Below are positions 5,544-14,439 of a DNA stretch of 15,728 nt, piece after piece. Position 1 is the stretch's first letter; each line of letters begins with the position of its first letter. The notes beneath the pieces were generated by a model. The model made no database searches and had not been told where the DNA came from. It saw only the letters and a program-made list of their open reading frames with translations. This DNA is from DATGUA01 sp035301545 (lineage in GTDB: Bacteria; Bacillota; Clostridia; Tissierellales; Tissierellaceae): contig DATGUA010000013.1 in NCBI GenBank assembly GCA_035301545.1, forward strand, positions 1 through 15,728, written 5' to 3'. The translations under genes were made by a program, and so were the position numbers.

Positions 5544-6791
5544 TTATTCTTTATATAATACTACCTTGCTATTTGGATAAGTTGGGAATTGATCCATTGG
5601 TATCTCCCAATCTTGTTCTGGAACAGAGAATTCATATTTATTTACTAAATGATCAGATAATACTCTTAGTGTGTGAAGAGTAATCCACTCACCTGCACAT
5701 CTATGCATAGTACGGAAATCTCCTCCACCTTGAGCTATCATTTCATATTCTTCATCATATGATATAGATTCTGCTCTGTCTACATATCTATCTACTATAA
5801 ATTCCTCTGGACTTTTTATAGTTCTTTCATCATGATCTGATCCATATAAATCTAATACAACTAAATGATCCTTGGGTATTTTATATCCATCTATTTCTAC
5901 TTCTCTTAAACTAATAGCTGGAAGCATTGGGAAAAATGGATAATATCTTCTCATTTCTTGAATAAATGAATCTTGTAATCTAGCAAAATCACTTTTCAAT
6001 TTTTCATATATATCTGATCGACTAAATAATGCATGACCCATTAAAGCTGCCCATACTGTTAAAGCTAATGTAGGCCTAATAATATTTAATAATTCTACTG
6101 CAGCTACATCTATTGGTAATAGTTCACCATCTAAATCTCTAGCTTCAGCAAATGCATATAATGGTACATTTTCCTTTCCTGGTACTGGATTATCTCTTGC
6201 GTCTTCTATTAATCCTCTTGCCCATTTCTCAGATTTATTACGGTCATTTACACCTTTCATATGTTCTGTTGGTGAAGTAAATGTTCCACTAATCATAGAA
6301 ATTTGATATTTAGATAATTCATTAACTTCATCTTCATCTAAATCAGCTAGATTAATACCTGACCATTCACAAATAGCTTCAAATAATGTTTTTCTTACTA
6401 ATTCAAATAATTCAAATGAACCATTTTGCATTTCAAATGCTGCAGTCATCTTTTTATCTAATATTTCATGATACTCTTCTAATCTTTCTGGAGTCATTAA
6501 ATCCATAAAAACTTTCTTACGATGATGATGTTCTTCTCCATCTAAGGTTTGTACTCCATCTTCACCAAATAATGTGGTTAAAACTAATTTAGGCATTGCA
6601 CCTTCTCTTTTAAAATTCTTTGGATCATAAAATTTACGTGCAGCTTCTTCTCCATATATGGCAATAGCTTCTTTATTCAATGTTTTTACATCTACTACAG
6701 GAGCATTTGCCTCTTCTCTTAATTCTTGTAATAAAGTATAACTTGGGCTTATTTCAGTTAATTTAATTTTTTCTTCTGGTATTTCTCTCAT
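5544..6791 (-). CDS. Cytochrome P450 of the CYP152 type: H2O2-dependent fatty-acid peroxygenase
   Basis: This is a predicted heme-thiolate peroxygenase that hydroxylates long-chain fatty acids near the carboxyl end using H2O2, with no reductase partner. ATG 6791 is chosen because GAGGAGG (6799-6805) stands seven bases upstream; an in-frame ATG at 6812 lies before that site. The product is 415 residues, the family's usual length. The heme ligand is Cys365 in GGGDFRTMHRCAGEW. The Arg239-Pro240 pair (NIIRPTLALTVW) matches the Arg-Pro that binds the substrate carboxylate in CYP152 enzymes. ExxR is in EMRRYYPF. The residue that is His in the decarboxylase OleT and Gln in the hydroxylase P450-BSbeta is Gln81 here (GVQTLDG), which favours hydroxylation. 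It is a lone gene between two terminators. Clostridium acetobutylicum has a characterised relative (CYP152A2), so a role in H2O2 or lipid handling in an anaerobe is plausible. Confidence 0.92.
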   Translation of the reverse strand: MREIPEEKIKLTEISPSYTLLQELREEANAPVVDVKTLNKEAIAIYGEEAARKFYDPKNFKREGAMPKLVLTTLFGEDGVQTLDGEEHHHRKKVFMDLMTPERLEEYHEILDKKMTAAFEMQNGSFELFELVRKTLFEAICEWSGINLADLDEDEVNELSKYQISMISGTFTSPTEHMKGVNDRNKSEKWARGLIEDARDNPVPGKENVPLYAFAEARDLDGELLPIDVAAVELLNIIRPTLALTVWAALMGHALFSRSDIYEKLKSDFARLQDSFIQEMRRYYPFFPMLPAISLREVEIDGYKIPKDHLVVLDLYGSDHDERTIKSPEEFIVDRYVDRAESISYDEEYEMIAQGGGDFRTMHRCAGEWITLHTLRVLSDHLVNKYEFSVPEQDWEIPMDQFPTYPNSKVVLYKE

Positions 6792-6842
6792 TTCAATTCC
6801 TCCTCTATCCATATAGATACCACTTTCCTATTAAAATAAACA

Positions 6843-6880
6843 AATATGCTTCATTATCTTGGACAATAATGAATCATATT
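6843..6880 (-). terminator. Hairpin terminator after pepD
   Basis: AATATGCTTCATTA (6843-6856) pairs with TAATGAATCATATT (6867-6880) with a single mismatch and a ten-base loop. On the minus strand the stem is followed by TTTGTTTATTTT, a good U-rich tail. It lies nine bases past the pepD stop and closes the yfcC-pepT-pepD unit, just upstream of the P450 promoter region. Confidence 0.75.
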
Positions 6881-6888
6881 TAAAATAA

Positions 6889-8337
6889 CTATTTTAAATT
6901 CTTTAATAATTTAATTAAATACTCATAAACCCTTTTAGTAGATGGAATACTTAATCTCTCTGTTGGAATATGAGCATCAAGTATATCTGGACCAAATGAT
7001 ATTATATCTAGATCTGGATATTTCTTAAGAAATACGCCACATTCTAAGCCAGCATGAATAACTGTTGATTCCATTTTTTCATTATACATCTCCTTATATA
7101 TCTCCAAAGCTATCTCTCTTAAAGAAGATTCTGGATTAAACTCCCATTCTGGATATTCTCCACCAATACTATATTTAGCATTAGTCTTATTTACTTTATC
7201 TAGTATATCTTCTCTTAGCTTTTTCATTACATCTTGAGCTGAACTTCTAATAGATACTTGAATTACTATTTCATCTTTTCCTATATCTATTATAGCTAAA
7301 TTACTAGAACTTTCCACTATATCACTATCTTCTTCTAAATTAGTATATACTCCTGATGGAATTTCTTCTAATAGATATACTAAAGATTCAAAAACCTCTT
7401 CATCTAGTACTTCTGAAACTGATCCTCTATCTTTAACTTCTATACTAATATCTGATTCTTCTGATTTATATTTATTTATAATATCCTCTTTAACCTTTTC
7501 TATTTGTTCATTAAATTTAGATACATCTTCAGAATTTACTCCAATCTTTGCTTCAGCATGTCTTGGAATTGCATTATCTTTAGATCCACCTGTAATAGAT
7601 ACTAATCTTATATCTACTTCTTCTTTTATCTCTTTTAATATAGAATTTAAAACTTTATTACCATTAGCCCTATTTTCATGGATTTCCATACCAGAATGTC
7701 CACCTCTTAAGCCATCTACTTCTATATTAAATCCTATATAATCAGAAACATCTTCATATTCAATCGGTAGATTTATTTTAATTAATTCACCACCAGCAGA
7801 ACCAGTTACTAGAAACCCTTCTTCTTCTGAATCTACATTTAAAAGTCTACTACCTTCTAATACATCTTCAGATAAACCTAAGGCACCAGTCATATCTGTT
7901 TCTTCTGTTGTAGTTATTAAAATTTCTAAATCTGGATGTTCTAAATTATCATCTTCTAATATGGCTAATGCCATAGCAACAGCTATACCATTATCTGCTC
8001 CTAGAGTAGTTTTATTCCCACTAATAAAATCATCATTAATTTGTAAATCTATAGGATCCTTTTGAAAATCATGAGCACTATCATTTTCTTTTTCACAGAC
8101 CATATCCATATGTCCTTGGATAATTACTCCTTCAGCATTTTCATATCCTTTACTAGCAGGTTTTTTAATTATTATATTTGATACATCATCCTGTATAGTT
8201 TCAAAACCTAATTCCTCACCTACAGATTTTATATAATCACTAACCTCTTTTTCATTATGAGAACATCTTGGTATCTTAGTTAATTTCTCAAAATAATAAA
8301 ACACTCTTTCTGGATCTAATCCTTCTAATTTACTCAT
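6889..8337 (-). CDS. pepD: Aminoacyl-histidine dipeptidase (PepD, peptidase family M20)
   Basis: This cytosolic zinc dipeptidase is predicted to cleave Xaa-His and other dipeptides. ATG 8337 follows AGGAGG (8341-8348 region) by five bases; the TTG just before it is not needed. The product is 482 residues, the usual PepD length. M20 metal and catalytic motifs are in order (numbered from this Met): GHMDMVCEK with His76 and Asp78, the bridging Asp115 in LGADNGIAVA, the Glu pair 145-146 in TTTEETDMTGA, and Asp169 in LLNVDSEEEG. The lid-domain motif GLRGGHSGMEIHENRANG and the late HAGLECGVF with SFGPDILDAHIPTERL are PepD hallmarks. It is the last gene of an operon, 15 bases after pepT. All key residues are present, so the enzyme should be active. 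Function in using dipeptides is well supported by the family and by pepT upstream. Confidence 0.93.
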   Translation of the reverse strand: MSKLEGLDPERVFYYFEKLTKIPRCSHNEKEVSDYIKSVGEELGFETIQDDVSNIIIKKPASKGYENAEGVIIQGHMDMVCEKENDSAHDFQKDPIDLQINDDFISGNKTTLGADNGIAVAMALAILEDDNLEHPDLEILITTTEETDMTGALGLSEDVLEGSRLLNVDSEEEGFLVTGSAGGELIKINLPIEYEDVSDYIGFNIEVDGLRGGHSGMEIHENRANGNKVLNSILKEIKEEVDIRLVSITGGSKDNAIPRHAEAKIGVNSEDVSKFNEQIEKVKEDIINKYKSEESDISIEVKDRGSVSEVLDEEVFESLVYLLEEIPSGVYTNLEEDSDIVESSSNLAIIDIGKDEIVIQVSIRSSAQDVMKKLREDILDKVNKTNAKYSIGGEYPEWEFNPESSLREIALEIYKEMYNEKMESTVIHAGLECGVFLKKYPDLDIISFGPDILDAHIPTERLSIPSTKRVYEYLIKLLKNLK

Positions 8338-8352
8338 CAAATCCTCCTTTTA

Positions 8353-9564
8353 TTACTTAGCATTATTTTCTGCTATCCTTACTATTAATTCACTTGCTTT
8401 CTTCATAGATTCTAAAGGTATAAATTCAAATCTTCCATGATAATTATATCCTCCAGTAAATATATTAGGACAAGGTAATCCCATATAAGATAGTCTAGCA
8501 CCATCAGTTCCACCTCTAATAGGACTAATTATAGGTTCTATATCTAATTCCTTCATAGACTTTTCAGCCAGATCGACAATTTCCATATGAGGTTCAATTT
8601 TTTCCTTCATATTATAGTAACTATCTTCTATCTCTATATTAATAATATTTCCATACTTATTATTTAAAAAATCTACTACATTTTGAATATGTTCTTTCTT
8701 TTCTTCGAATTTGCCATGAGAATGATCTCTAATAATATATTTAACTACTGTAGAATCTACATCTCCTTTTATTTCATCTAACAAATAAAACCCTTCATAA
8801 CCTTCTGTATATTCAGGTTTCTCATCTACTGGCAACATACCTTCTATCTCCATAGCAATAAGCAATGAGTTTATCATTATATTTTTTGCTGTTCCAGGAT
8901 GAACATTCTTTCCTTGAATCTCTATTTTAACACTAGCAGCATTAAAGTTTTCATATTCTAATTCTCCTAAAGGTCCACCATCTATAGTATAAGCAAAATC
9001 CGCTCCAAATCCTTCTACATCAAATAGATCTGCCCCTCTACCTATTTCTTCATCTGGTGTAAAAGCAACTTTTACATCTCCATGTTTTATATCTGGATTA
9101 TCTATTAAATACTTCATAGCAGTAATAATTTCTGTTACACCTGCTTTATCATCTGCACCTAGTAAAGTAGTTCCATCTGTAGTCATTAATTCTTGACCTA
9201 CTAAATCATCTAAAAATGGAAATTCTTCTACTTTCATAGTATATTCTTCATTTAGCTTTATATCTCCACCTTCATACTTAATAATCTGTGGATTCACACA
9301 TTCTCCATCTAAGTCTGGACTAGTATCTAAATGAGCTATAAAACCTACAGTCGGTACATCTTTGTCAATATTAGATTTTAAACTAGCATATACATATCCA
9401 TTCTCATCTTGTCTTACATCTTTCATTCCCATTTCTTTCAATTCTTCTACTAATAATTTACCTAATTCTACTTGTCCTTCTGTACTAGGACAAGTATCGC
9501 TTTCTTCATCTGATTTTGTATCTACAGCAATATACCTTTTAAATCTATCAACTATCTGATCCAT
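8353..9564 (-). CDS. pepT: Peptidase T (tripeptide aminopeptidase, family M20)
   Basis: This cytosolic two-zinc aminopeptidase releases N-terminal residues from tripeptides. It has 403 residues, against about 405-410 in the family. Motifs in order are: FIAHLDTSPDLDG (metal His78, catalytic Asp80), LLGADDKAGVTEI (bridging Asp138), FTPDEEIGRGAD (base Glu172, metal Glu173), YTIDGGPLG (Asp195), the lid motif KNVHPGTAKN, and PIRGGTDGARLSYMGLPCPN followed by His376 in YNYHGRFEFIP. The ATG at 9564 follows GGAAG at a slightly close spacing. The gene sits 42 bases after the YfcC-type transporter and 15 bases before pepD, with no hairpin between, so the three should be one transcript. All catalytic residues are intact. 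Confidence 0.95.
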   Translation of the reverse strand: MDQIVDRFKRYIAVDTKSDEESDTCPSTEGQVELGKLLVEELKEMGMKDVRQDENGYVYASLKSNIDKDVPTVGFIAHLDTSPDLDGECVNPQIIKYEGGDIKLNEEYTMKVEEFPFLDDLVGQELMTTDGTTLLGADDKAGVTEIITAMKYLIDNPDIKHGDVKVAFTPDEEIGRGADLFDVEGFGADFAYTIDGGPLGELEYENFNAASVKIEIQGKNVHPGTAKNIMINSLLIAMEIEGMLPVDEKPEYTEGYEGFYLLDEIKGDVDSTVVKYIIRDHSHGKFEEKKEHIQNVVDFLNNKYGNIINIEIEDSYYNMKEKIEPHMEIVDLAEKSMKELDIEPIISPIRGGTDGARLSYMGLPCPNIFTGGYNYHGRFEFIPLESMKKASELIVRIAENNAK

Positions 9565-9606
9565 TTAAATCTTCCTTTCTCTAATTTATTACATACTTTT
9601 ATAACC

Positions 9607-11130
9607 TTATATTACAGTTTGTATTACAAGCATTACAGCAGAAAAGACTCCGATTATTCCCATTAATGGTAGTATGAATTTTAACCATTTATCATAAGTT
9701 ATATCTACCATTTCTAAGGTAGCTAAAACTAAGCCTGTTGGAGTAATAAAGGCCATCCAACCTTGACCCCAATTATATGCAGTAACTACTACATCTCTTG
9801 CTAATCCTACAGTATCTGCTAAAGGTGCCATAATAGGCATAGAAAGTGCAGCTAGTCCTGAAGATGATGGTATAAAGAATCCTAAAATACTAAATAGTAT
9901 CATCTGAACTACTGAGAATATACCAGCATTCATATTACTAATAATATTAGATGAATGGTACAATAACGTGTCTGACATAAATCCATTATCCATTATAATA
10001 TTAATAGCTCTTGCCACTCCTATAATTAATGCAACACCTATTAAATCTGCAGCTCCATCTAAGAATGTATTAACTACTTCTTTCTCAGAAAAATCTGATA
10101 CAAAAGCAATTATAAACATTACTGCTAAGAATAATGCTGACATTTCTGGGAACCACCAATCACCCTTAGACACACCCCAAACCATAATTGGGAATGCCCC
10201 TAAAAATACAAGAAGAATTATAATTCTCCTCCAATCAAATGAAATTACATTATCAGGATCATAATCAGCTAAAAACTGATTTTCAATTCTATCTAAATCA
10301 TCATAAATTATAGAATTTTCAGGATTTTCTTTTACCTTTTTAGCATAACGATATATATATATTAAGGTTATAGCCGATGCTAAAACTAATCCTATAATAC
10401 GAAGTGTTAATCCTTGATCAAATGATATTCCTGCTGCATCTGAAGCAATAACTACCGAAAATGGATTTACAGTTGAAAACATAGTACCTATAGAAGAACC
10501 CATATATATTGCAGCTATAGCAACTATTGCATCATAACCAGTAGCTAAAAATACAGGCATAAGTATTGGATATAATGCTATAGTCTCTTCAGCTAATCCA
10601 AATGTAGTACCACCTAATGCTATTAAAGCAAATATAAATACTACTAAAAGGAATTCCTTTCCTCTAGTCTTTTTAGATAATGCTGCTATACCAGCATCAA
10701 AAGCCCCAGTCTTATTAATTAAACCAATAATACCTCCAAGTATAAGAACAAATACCATTATATCTACAGTATCCATAACCCCTTCAACAGGAGATAATAT
10801 TAATGGTAAAATACCCTGTGGCTGTTGTTCTATAGTCTCATAAGTATCTGGTATTGCTATAGACTGTTTAATACTTCCATCCTTAAATTTTTCTATATCC
10901 ATTCTAATATCAAGATCATCTAAAGTATCTTGACTAGCTGGAAGTGTTTCTTCTCCACCTGAAGGATCAGTTACTACAAAAGAATCTTCTGTATCATTAT
11001 ATTCTAATTTAGCATAAAGTCCTGCAGGTACAATGTAAGTTAAGACAGCAACTATTATTAAAATAATAAATAAAACTGTAAATGCTGTTGGAAACTCAAG
11101 TTTTTTCTTATTTTTCTTTTTGTCACTCAC
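9607..11130 (-). CDS. YfcC-family transporter (DcuC/ArcD-like superfamily)
   Basis: This polytopic membrane protein of the YfcC family is related to C4-dicarboxylate and basic-amino-acid carriers. The GTG at 11130 is preferred because GGGGAGG (11140-11146) stands nine bases upstream. Two ATGs at 11136 and 11139 are too close to that site, and a TTG at 11148 lies within or before it. The product is about 507 residues. After a lysine-rich start comes EFPTAFTVLFIILIIVAVLTYIVPAG, the family signature with the VPAG turn, then a large external segment (about 40-110). TM bundles follow with GLAEETIALYPILMPVF, GSSIGTMFSTVNPFS and GFFIPSSSGLAALSMPIMAPLAD near the C-terminus, typical of the family. It heads an operon with pepT and pepD, so its substrate is probably a peptide or an amino acid arising from peptides. 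The true substrate and direction are unknown. Confidence 0.88.
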   Translation of the reverse strand: MSDKKKNKKKLEFPTAFTVLFIILIIVAVLTYIVPAGLYAKLEYNDTEDSFVVTDPSGGEETLPASQDTLDDLDIRMDIEKFKDGSIKQSIAIPDTYETIEQQPQGILPLILSPVEGVMDTVDIMVFVLILGGIIGLINKTGAFDAGIAALSKKTRGKEFLLVVFIFALIALGGTTFGLAEETIALYPILMPVFLATGYDAIVAIAAIYMGSSIGTMFSTVNPFSVVIASDAAGISFDQGLTLRIIGLVLASAITLIYIYRYAKKVKENPENSIIYDDLDRIENQFLADYDPDNVISFDWRRIIILLVFLGAFPIMVWGVSKGDWWFPEMSALFLAVMFIIAFVSDFSEKEVVNTFLDGAADLIGVALIIGVARAINIIMDNGFMSDTLLYHSSNIISNMNAGIFSVVQMILFSILGFFIPSSSGLAALSMPIMAPLADTVGLARDVVVTAYNWGQGWMAFITPTGLVLATLEMVDITYDKWLKFILPLMGIIGVFSAVMLVIQTVI

Positions 11131-11245
11131 TTTCATCATCCTCCCCAATATAATAATTTACCCAAATATATTTATAATTAACATATTTTCCATTATTATC
11201 ATAATTATTTTAAATATACTTATATTGGAGAAATGAAAAGAAAAG

Positions 11246-11274
11246 AAGAAGATAAAGTTTTACCTTATCTTCTT
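11246..11274 (-). terminator. Hairpin terminator after pyrD
   Basis: AAGAAGATAA (11246-11255) and TTATCTTCTT (11265-11274) form a perfect 10-bp stem with a nine-base loop. On the minus strand the stem is followed by CTTTTCTTTTC, a U-rich though C-interrupted tail. It lies about 90 bases past the pyrD stop and ends the pyrC-to-pyrD operon before the yfcC promoter region. Confidence 0.65.
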
Positions 11275-11366
11275 AGCCCTTATAACGATTTTTCTATATA
11301 TTATATTTTAAATATGTAAGTAAAGCACCTTATCTTTCCAGATTAAAAGAGTTTCTAGCTAGACAA

Positions 11367-12269
11367 TTATATTATACCTATAATCTCTTCTACTGAGTCT
11401 ATATTATTATTTTTTAAAAATCTTTCAATGCCATTTATTATATCTAATGAGATTTTAGGATCTTTAAAGGTAGCAGTTCCTACTTGTATCACACTTGCAC
11501 CAGCCATTAAAAATTCTATTGCATCTTCCCAAGTACTTATACCACCCATTCCTATTATAGGAATATTCACAGCTTTAGAAACTTGATGTATTATTCTTAA
11601 TGCTATAGGCTTTATGGCAGGCCCAGACAATCCTGCATAAATATTATCAAATATCGGCTCTTTTTTATAAATATCTATAGCCATTCCTAAAAATGTATTT
11701 ACTAAGGAAAGTCCATCAGCTCCTTCCTCTTCACACATTCTCGATAATTCCACTATATCCTCTGCATTTGGTGAAAGTTTGACTACAAGTTTATGCTTAC
11801 ACTTACTCCGTACTTGCCTCACTAAATCTCTAGCAACATCAGTCTTTACTCCAAAGTTCATTCCGCCTTCCTTAACATTTGGACAAGATATGTTTAACTC
11901 TATAATATCTATATCTTGATTATTTAATTTTTCTACCCCCTGAATGTAATCCTCAATAGAATGACCACTTAAGTTAACAACATTTACTAAATCTTTACTA
12001 TTAATAAAATCCAAATATTTATCAATAAAACCATCAATGCCAGGATTTTCTAATCCTACACTATTCATTAACCCAGAACTGGTCTCCCATACCCTTATAC
12101 CAGTATTGCCTGGTCTTGGATTCAAGGTGATTCCTTTAGAAGAAATTCCTCCTAATTGTTCTATGGGAAATACCTTATCTAAAACATCACCAAAACCACA
12201 GGTTCCAGAAGCTAATATTATTGGATTCTTAAACCTTATTCCACTAAACTCTATGCTTAATTTACTCAT
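11367..12269 (-). CDS. pyrD: Dihydroorotate dehydrogenase B, catalytic subunit (PyrD, class 1B)
   Basis: This FMN subunit of class 1B dihydroorotate dehydrogenase interconverts dihydroorotate and orotate, passing electrons through PyrK to NAD+. It has 300 residues, as expected. Motifs are: ILASGTCGFG; GGISSKGITLNPRPGN (Lys45, FMN contact); METS-like WETSSGLMNSVGLENPG; NISCPNVKEGG with the class 1 catalytic Cys129; VVKLSPN (Lys164); and GMGGISTWEDAIEFLMAGASVIQVGTA (FMN phosphate site). Cysteine as the base marks class 1 and the pyrK neighbour marks 1B. The ATG at 12269 directly follows the pyrK stop codon at 12270, so the subunits are translationally coupled. It is the last gene of the operon; no pyrE or pyrF follows. 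Whether the enzyme runs in the biosynthetic direction or reduces orotate depends on physiology not visible here. Confidence 0.96.
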   Translation of the reverse strand: MSKLSIEFSGIRFKNPIILASGTCGFGDVLDKVFPIEQLGGISSKGITLNPRPGNTGIRVWETSSGLMNSVGLENPGIDGFIDKYLDFINSKDLVNVVNLSGHSIEDYIQGVEKLNNQDIDIIELNISCPNVKEGGMNFGVKTDVARDLVRQVRSKCKHKLVVKLSPNAEDIVELSRMCEEEGADGLSLVNTFLGMAIDIYKKEPIFDNIYAGLSGPAIKPIALRIIHQVSKAVNIPIIGMGGISTWEDAIEFLMAGASVIQVGTATFKDPKISLDIINGIERFLKNNNIDSVEEIIGII

Positions 12270-12965
12270 TTAAAACACCTCACTTCCTAAAAATACTGGT
12301 CCATCTTTACAAGTTAATTTGTTACCATTTTTAGTCTTGAAGGTACACCCATAACATATACCTATACCACAAGCCATTCTACTTTCAAGAGAGGCATAAA
12401 CTACAGAATTTTTATTTTTAGAATTAATATACACATCTTCCATTAAACCCTTAGGACCACAAGTAAACACATAATCATATCTATCATAATCTACTAAATC
12501 TACAACCCTTTCATTAGTCCTTAATACTAAGTGATCTGAAACTTTACTCAATTCTTTTCTTAATATTTCTCTACCCCTTAAACTAAAAAACATATCTATT
12601 TCGTTATTCTTATCTTTTTGTAGTTCTTTAGCTGCTAAATGCAAAGGTGCTATGCCTATACCACCACCTACCATAGCTATTTTTCCCTTTACATTTGGGA
12701 AACTACTTCCATATGGTCCTTGACATATTATATTATCATCTTTTTTAAGCTGAGACATATATTTTGTACCTTTCCCTACTACTTTATATAAAAATGTTAT
12801 AGAATTATTATCTCTATCAAAAACACTCAATGGTCTTGATAATAATGGATCATTATCCCATGCTCTCAACATATAAAACTGCCCCATTTTGCCGCCACTT
12901 TCCTGTTCTATTTTTAAAAGATAGTATTCTTTTGTTAAACTTTTATTATATATTATATTTCCCAT
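12270..12965 (-). CDS. pyrK: Dihydroorotate dehydrogenase B electron-transfer subunit (PyrK)
   Basis: This FAD and [2Fe-2S] protein links PyrD to NAD+/NADH. The start is ATG 12965, since GGAGG (12971-12975) stands five bases upstream; an in-frame ATG at 13010 would overlap the symporter end and lacks a site. The product is 231 residues, slightly shorter than usual (about 240-260). Motifs are RPLSVF (44-49, FAD-binding RPLS), GPYGSSFPN, VGGGIGIAPLHLAAKEL (NAD-binding glycine loop) and the iron-sulfur cysteines C199, C204, C207 and C219 in the C-terminal MACGIGICYGC...LTCKDGPVF. All ligands are present. The symporter stop codon (12967-12969) falls between the pyrK ribosome site and its ATG, so the two are coupled. 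It is followed directly by pyrD. Confidence 0.95.
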   Translation of the reverse strand: MGNIIYNKSLTKEYYLLKIEQESGGKMGQFYMLRAWDNDPLLSRPLSVFDRDNNSITFLYKVVGKGTKYMSQLKKDDNIICQGPYGSSFPNVKGKIAMVGGGIGIAPLHLAAKELQKDKNNEIDMFFSLRGREILRKELSKVSDHLVLRTNERVVDLVDYDRYDYVFTCGPKGLMEDVYINSKNKNSVVYASLESRMACGIGICYGCTFKTKNGNKLTCKDGPVFLGSEVF

Positions 12966-12966
12966 A

Positions 12967-14439
12967 TTAACCTCCAATTTCTGAAAAGAACTTTTCTTCC
13001 ACTCTTTCATTATTCTTAGACTTAAACCCTAATGACATTCCTATTAAAATTATTAAATTTAAAAAGAATCCCCACATAAATCCGGGATATCCTAAAGGAT
13101 CTACATTTAATATTCTAGTAGCAAACAATACTACTATACCAACAGTCATTCCAAGAGCTGCCCCTTCTTTTCTCGCATCTTTCCAATATAAACCTAAAAT
13201 AAAAGCTGGAGCTAATTGTGCTAAACCTGTATAAGCAACATCTTGCACAATCTGTACTAATGATTCTGGTGGTCTTAATGCGACGATCCCTGCTGCAATC
13301 GCTAATCCAAATACTACTATTCTTGAAATAATCATATTTTTCTTGTCTGATATTTGATCCTTTTTATTAAATAGAATTAAATCTTGAGATACTATCTGCG
13401 AGCTTACTAATAACATAGAATTTATAGTTGATAACCCTGCTGATATAGCCGCTGCCATGATTAGCGCCGCTAAAAACCAATGGGAATAATTTCTCATCAT
13501 TAAAGGTAATACAGAATCTGCCGCATCTACTTCCCCTAATAACTGATGCCCTGCCAGTCCTATAAATAATGTTGAAAATCCAAATATTAATACTTGTGAT
13601 GCAGGTATACTAATAGCAGATCTTGCAAGAGCTTTTTCATCTTTTGCCATTAATGACCTACTCCATACATGTGGGCATAACCATATGCCAAATGGTAATA
13701 CTATAAATTGCATTATCCAATACTTATTTGTATACATACCCAATCTACCTGGTCTTGAAAGTAATTCTGGAGTCTCTTTAATAGCTGTGGTAAACAAATT
13801 CACAATTCCACCTGCTGGTTTAATAGCTATAAAAGCTGCCAATACTATTCCACCCATCAAGACTATTGCTTGAATAGCATCTAATAGCACTACACCACCT
13901 GCTCCACCAATTAATACATATAATAATGAAAATACCACACCTATAATTATTGCTAAACTATATGGAATTACTCCACCAGTAATTATTTCCATTGCCCTAG
14001 CATTACCCACATACTGCATAGCTAAAAACACCATTGTCATAAGTACAGAAATACAAGAAGCTAATATTTTTAAATAATTCGAATCAAACCTATCTTGAAA
14101 ATAATCACCTATAGACATATAATCATATTTAACAGCTAATTTTCTAATCTTATTTCCAAAATATATAACCATTAATGCTACCCAAACTTGACTAAGCACA
14201 ACTACCATATATGATATCCCATGATTATAATACATTCCTGGTGCACCTAGAAAAGCAAATGTACTTTGCATTGCTGCAATCATTGTAAGTGGTAATAACA
14301 CTGAGCTAACACCCCTCCCAGCTAGGAAAAATCCTGTAGCATCCTCTGATTTAGACTTCCTACTATTATAAACGGTTACACCTAACATCATTAATAAATA
14401 TCCAATTATTAAAGCTAAACTCAAATAATCTTTATTCAT
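12967..14439 (-). CDS. Sodium:solute symporter within the pyrimidine operon
   Basis: This 490-residue SSS-family protein has about 13 membrane segments and is predicted to bring a small organic solute in with Na+. Family features are: an N-terminal helix (SLALIIGYLLMMLGVTVYNSRKS) followed by FFLAGRGVSSVLLPLTMIAAMQST; FLAMQYVGNARAMEIITGG; the SSS motif region GGAGGVVLLDAIQAIVLM; and ALIMAAAISAGLSTINSMLLVSSQIVSQDL with the conserved Ser-Thr-Asn of the Na2 region. It starts at ATG 14439 and overlaps the preceding small membrane gene by eight bases. Its stop codon lies one base before pyrK. It resembles PanF-type symporters in build but differs clearly in sequence from the panF at the left of the window. 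The placement between pyrC and pyrK suggests a pyrimidine-related substrate (orotate, dihydroorotate, carbamoyl-aspartate or a base), but the sequence alone does not give the substrate. Confidence 0.88.
   Translation of the reverse strand: MNKDYLSLALIIGYLLMMLGVTVYNSRKSKSEDATGFFLAGRGVSSVLLPLTMIAAMQSTFAFLGAPGMYYNHGISYMVVVLSQVWVALMVIYFGNKIRKLAVKYDYMSIGDYFQDRFDSNYLKILASCISVLMTMVFLAMQYVGNARAMEIITGGVIPYSLAIIIGVVFSLLYVLIGGAGGVVLLDAIQAIVLMGGIVLAAFIAIKPAGGIVNLFTTAIKETPELLSRPGRLGMYTNKYWIMQFIVLPFGIWLCPHVWSRSLMAKDEKALARSAISIPASQVLIFGFSTLFIGLAGHQLLGEVDAADSVLPLMMRNYSHWFLAALIMAAAISAGLSTINSMLLVSSQIVSQDLILFNKKDQISDKKNMIISRIVVFGLAIAAGIVALRPPESLVQIVQDVAYTGLAQLAPAFILGLYWKDARKEGAALGMTVGIVVLFATRILNVDPLGYPGFMWGFFLNLIILIGMSLGFKSKNNERVEEKFFSEIGG

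Noticed and set aside
6814..6843. Possible P450 promoter (TTGTTT, 18-base spacer, TATCTA)
   Set aside because: Both boxes are poor matches, the -10 lies only about ten bases from the ribosome site, and the -35 overlaps the pepD terminator tail, so it is not supported enough to annotate.
11354..11363. 10-bp palindrome TCTAGCTAGA just inside the gap after pyrD
   Set aside because: It is short, has no second copy in the window, and is not placed at a promoter; chance is the simplest explanation.
12037..12273. Plus-strand open frame of 78 codons over the pyrD start
   Set aside because: It is antisense to a conserved part of pyrD, with no ribosome site or family resemblance.
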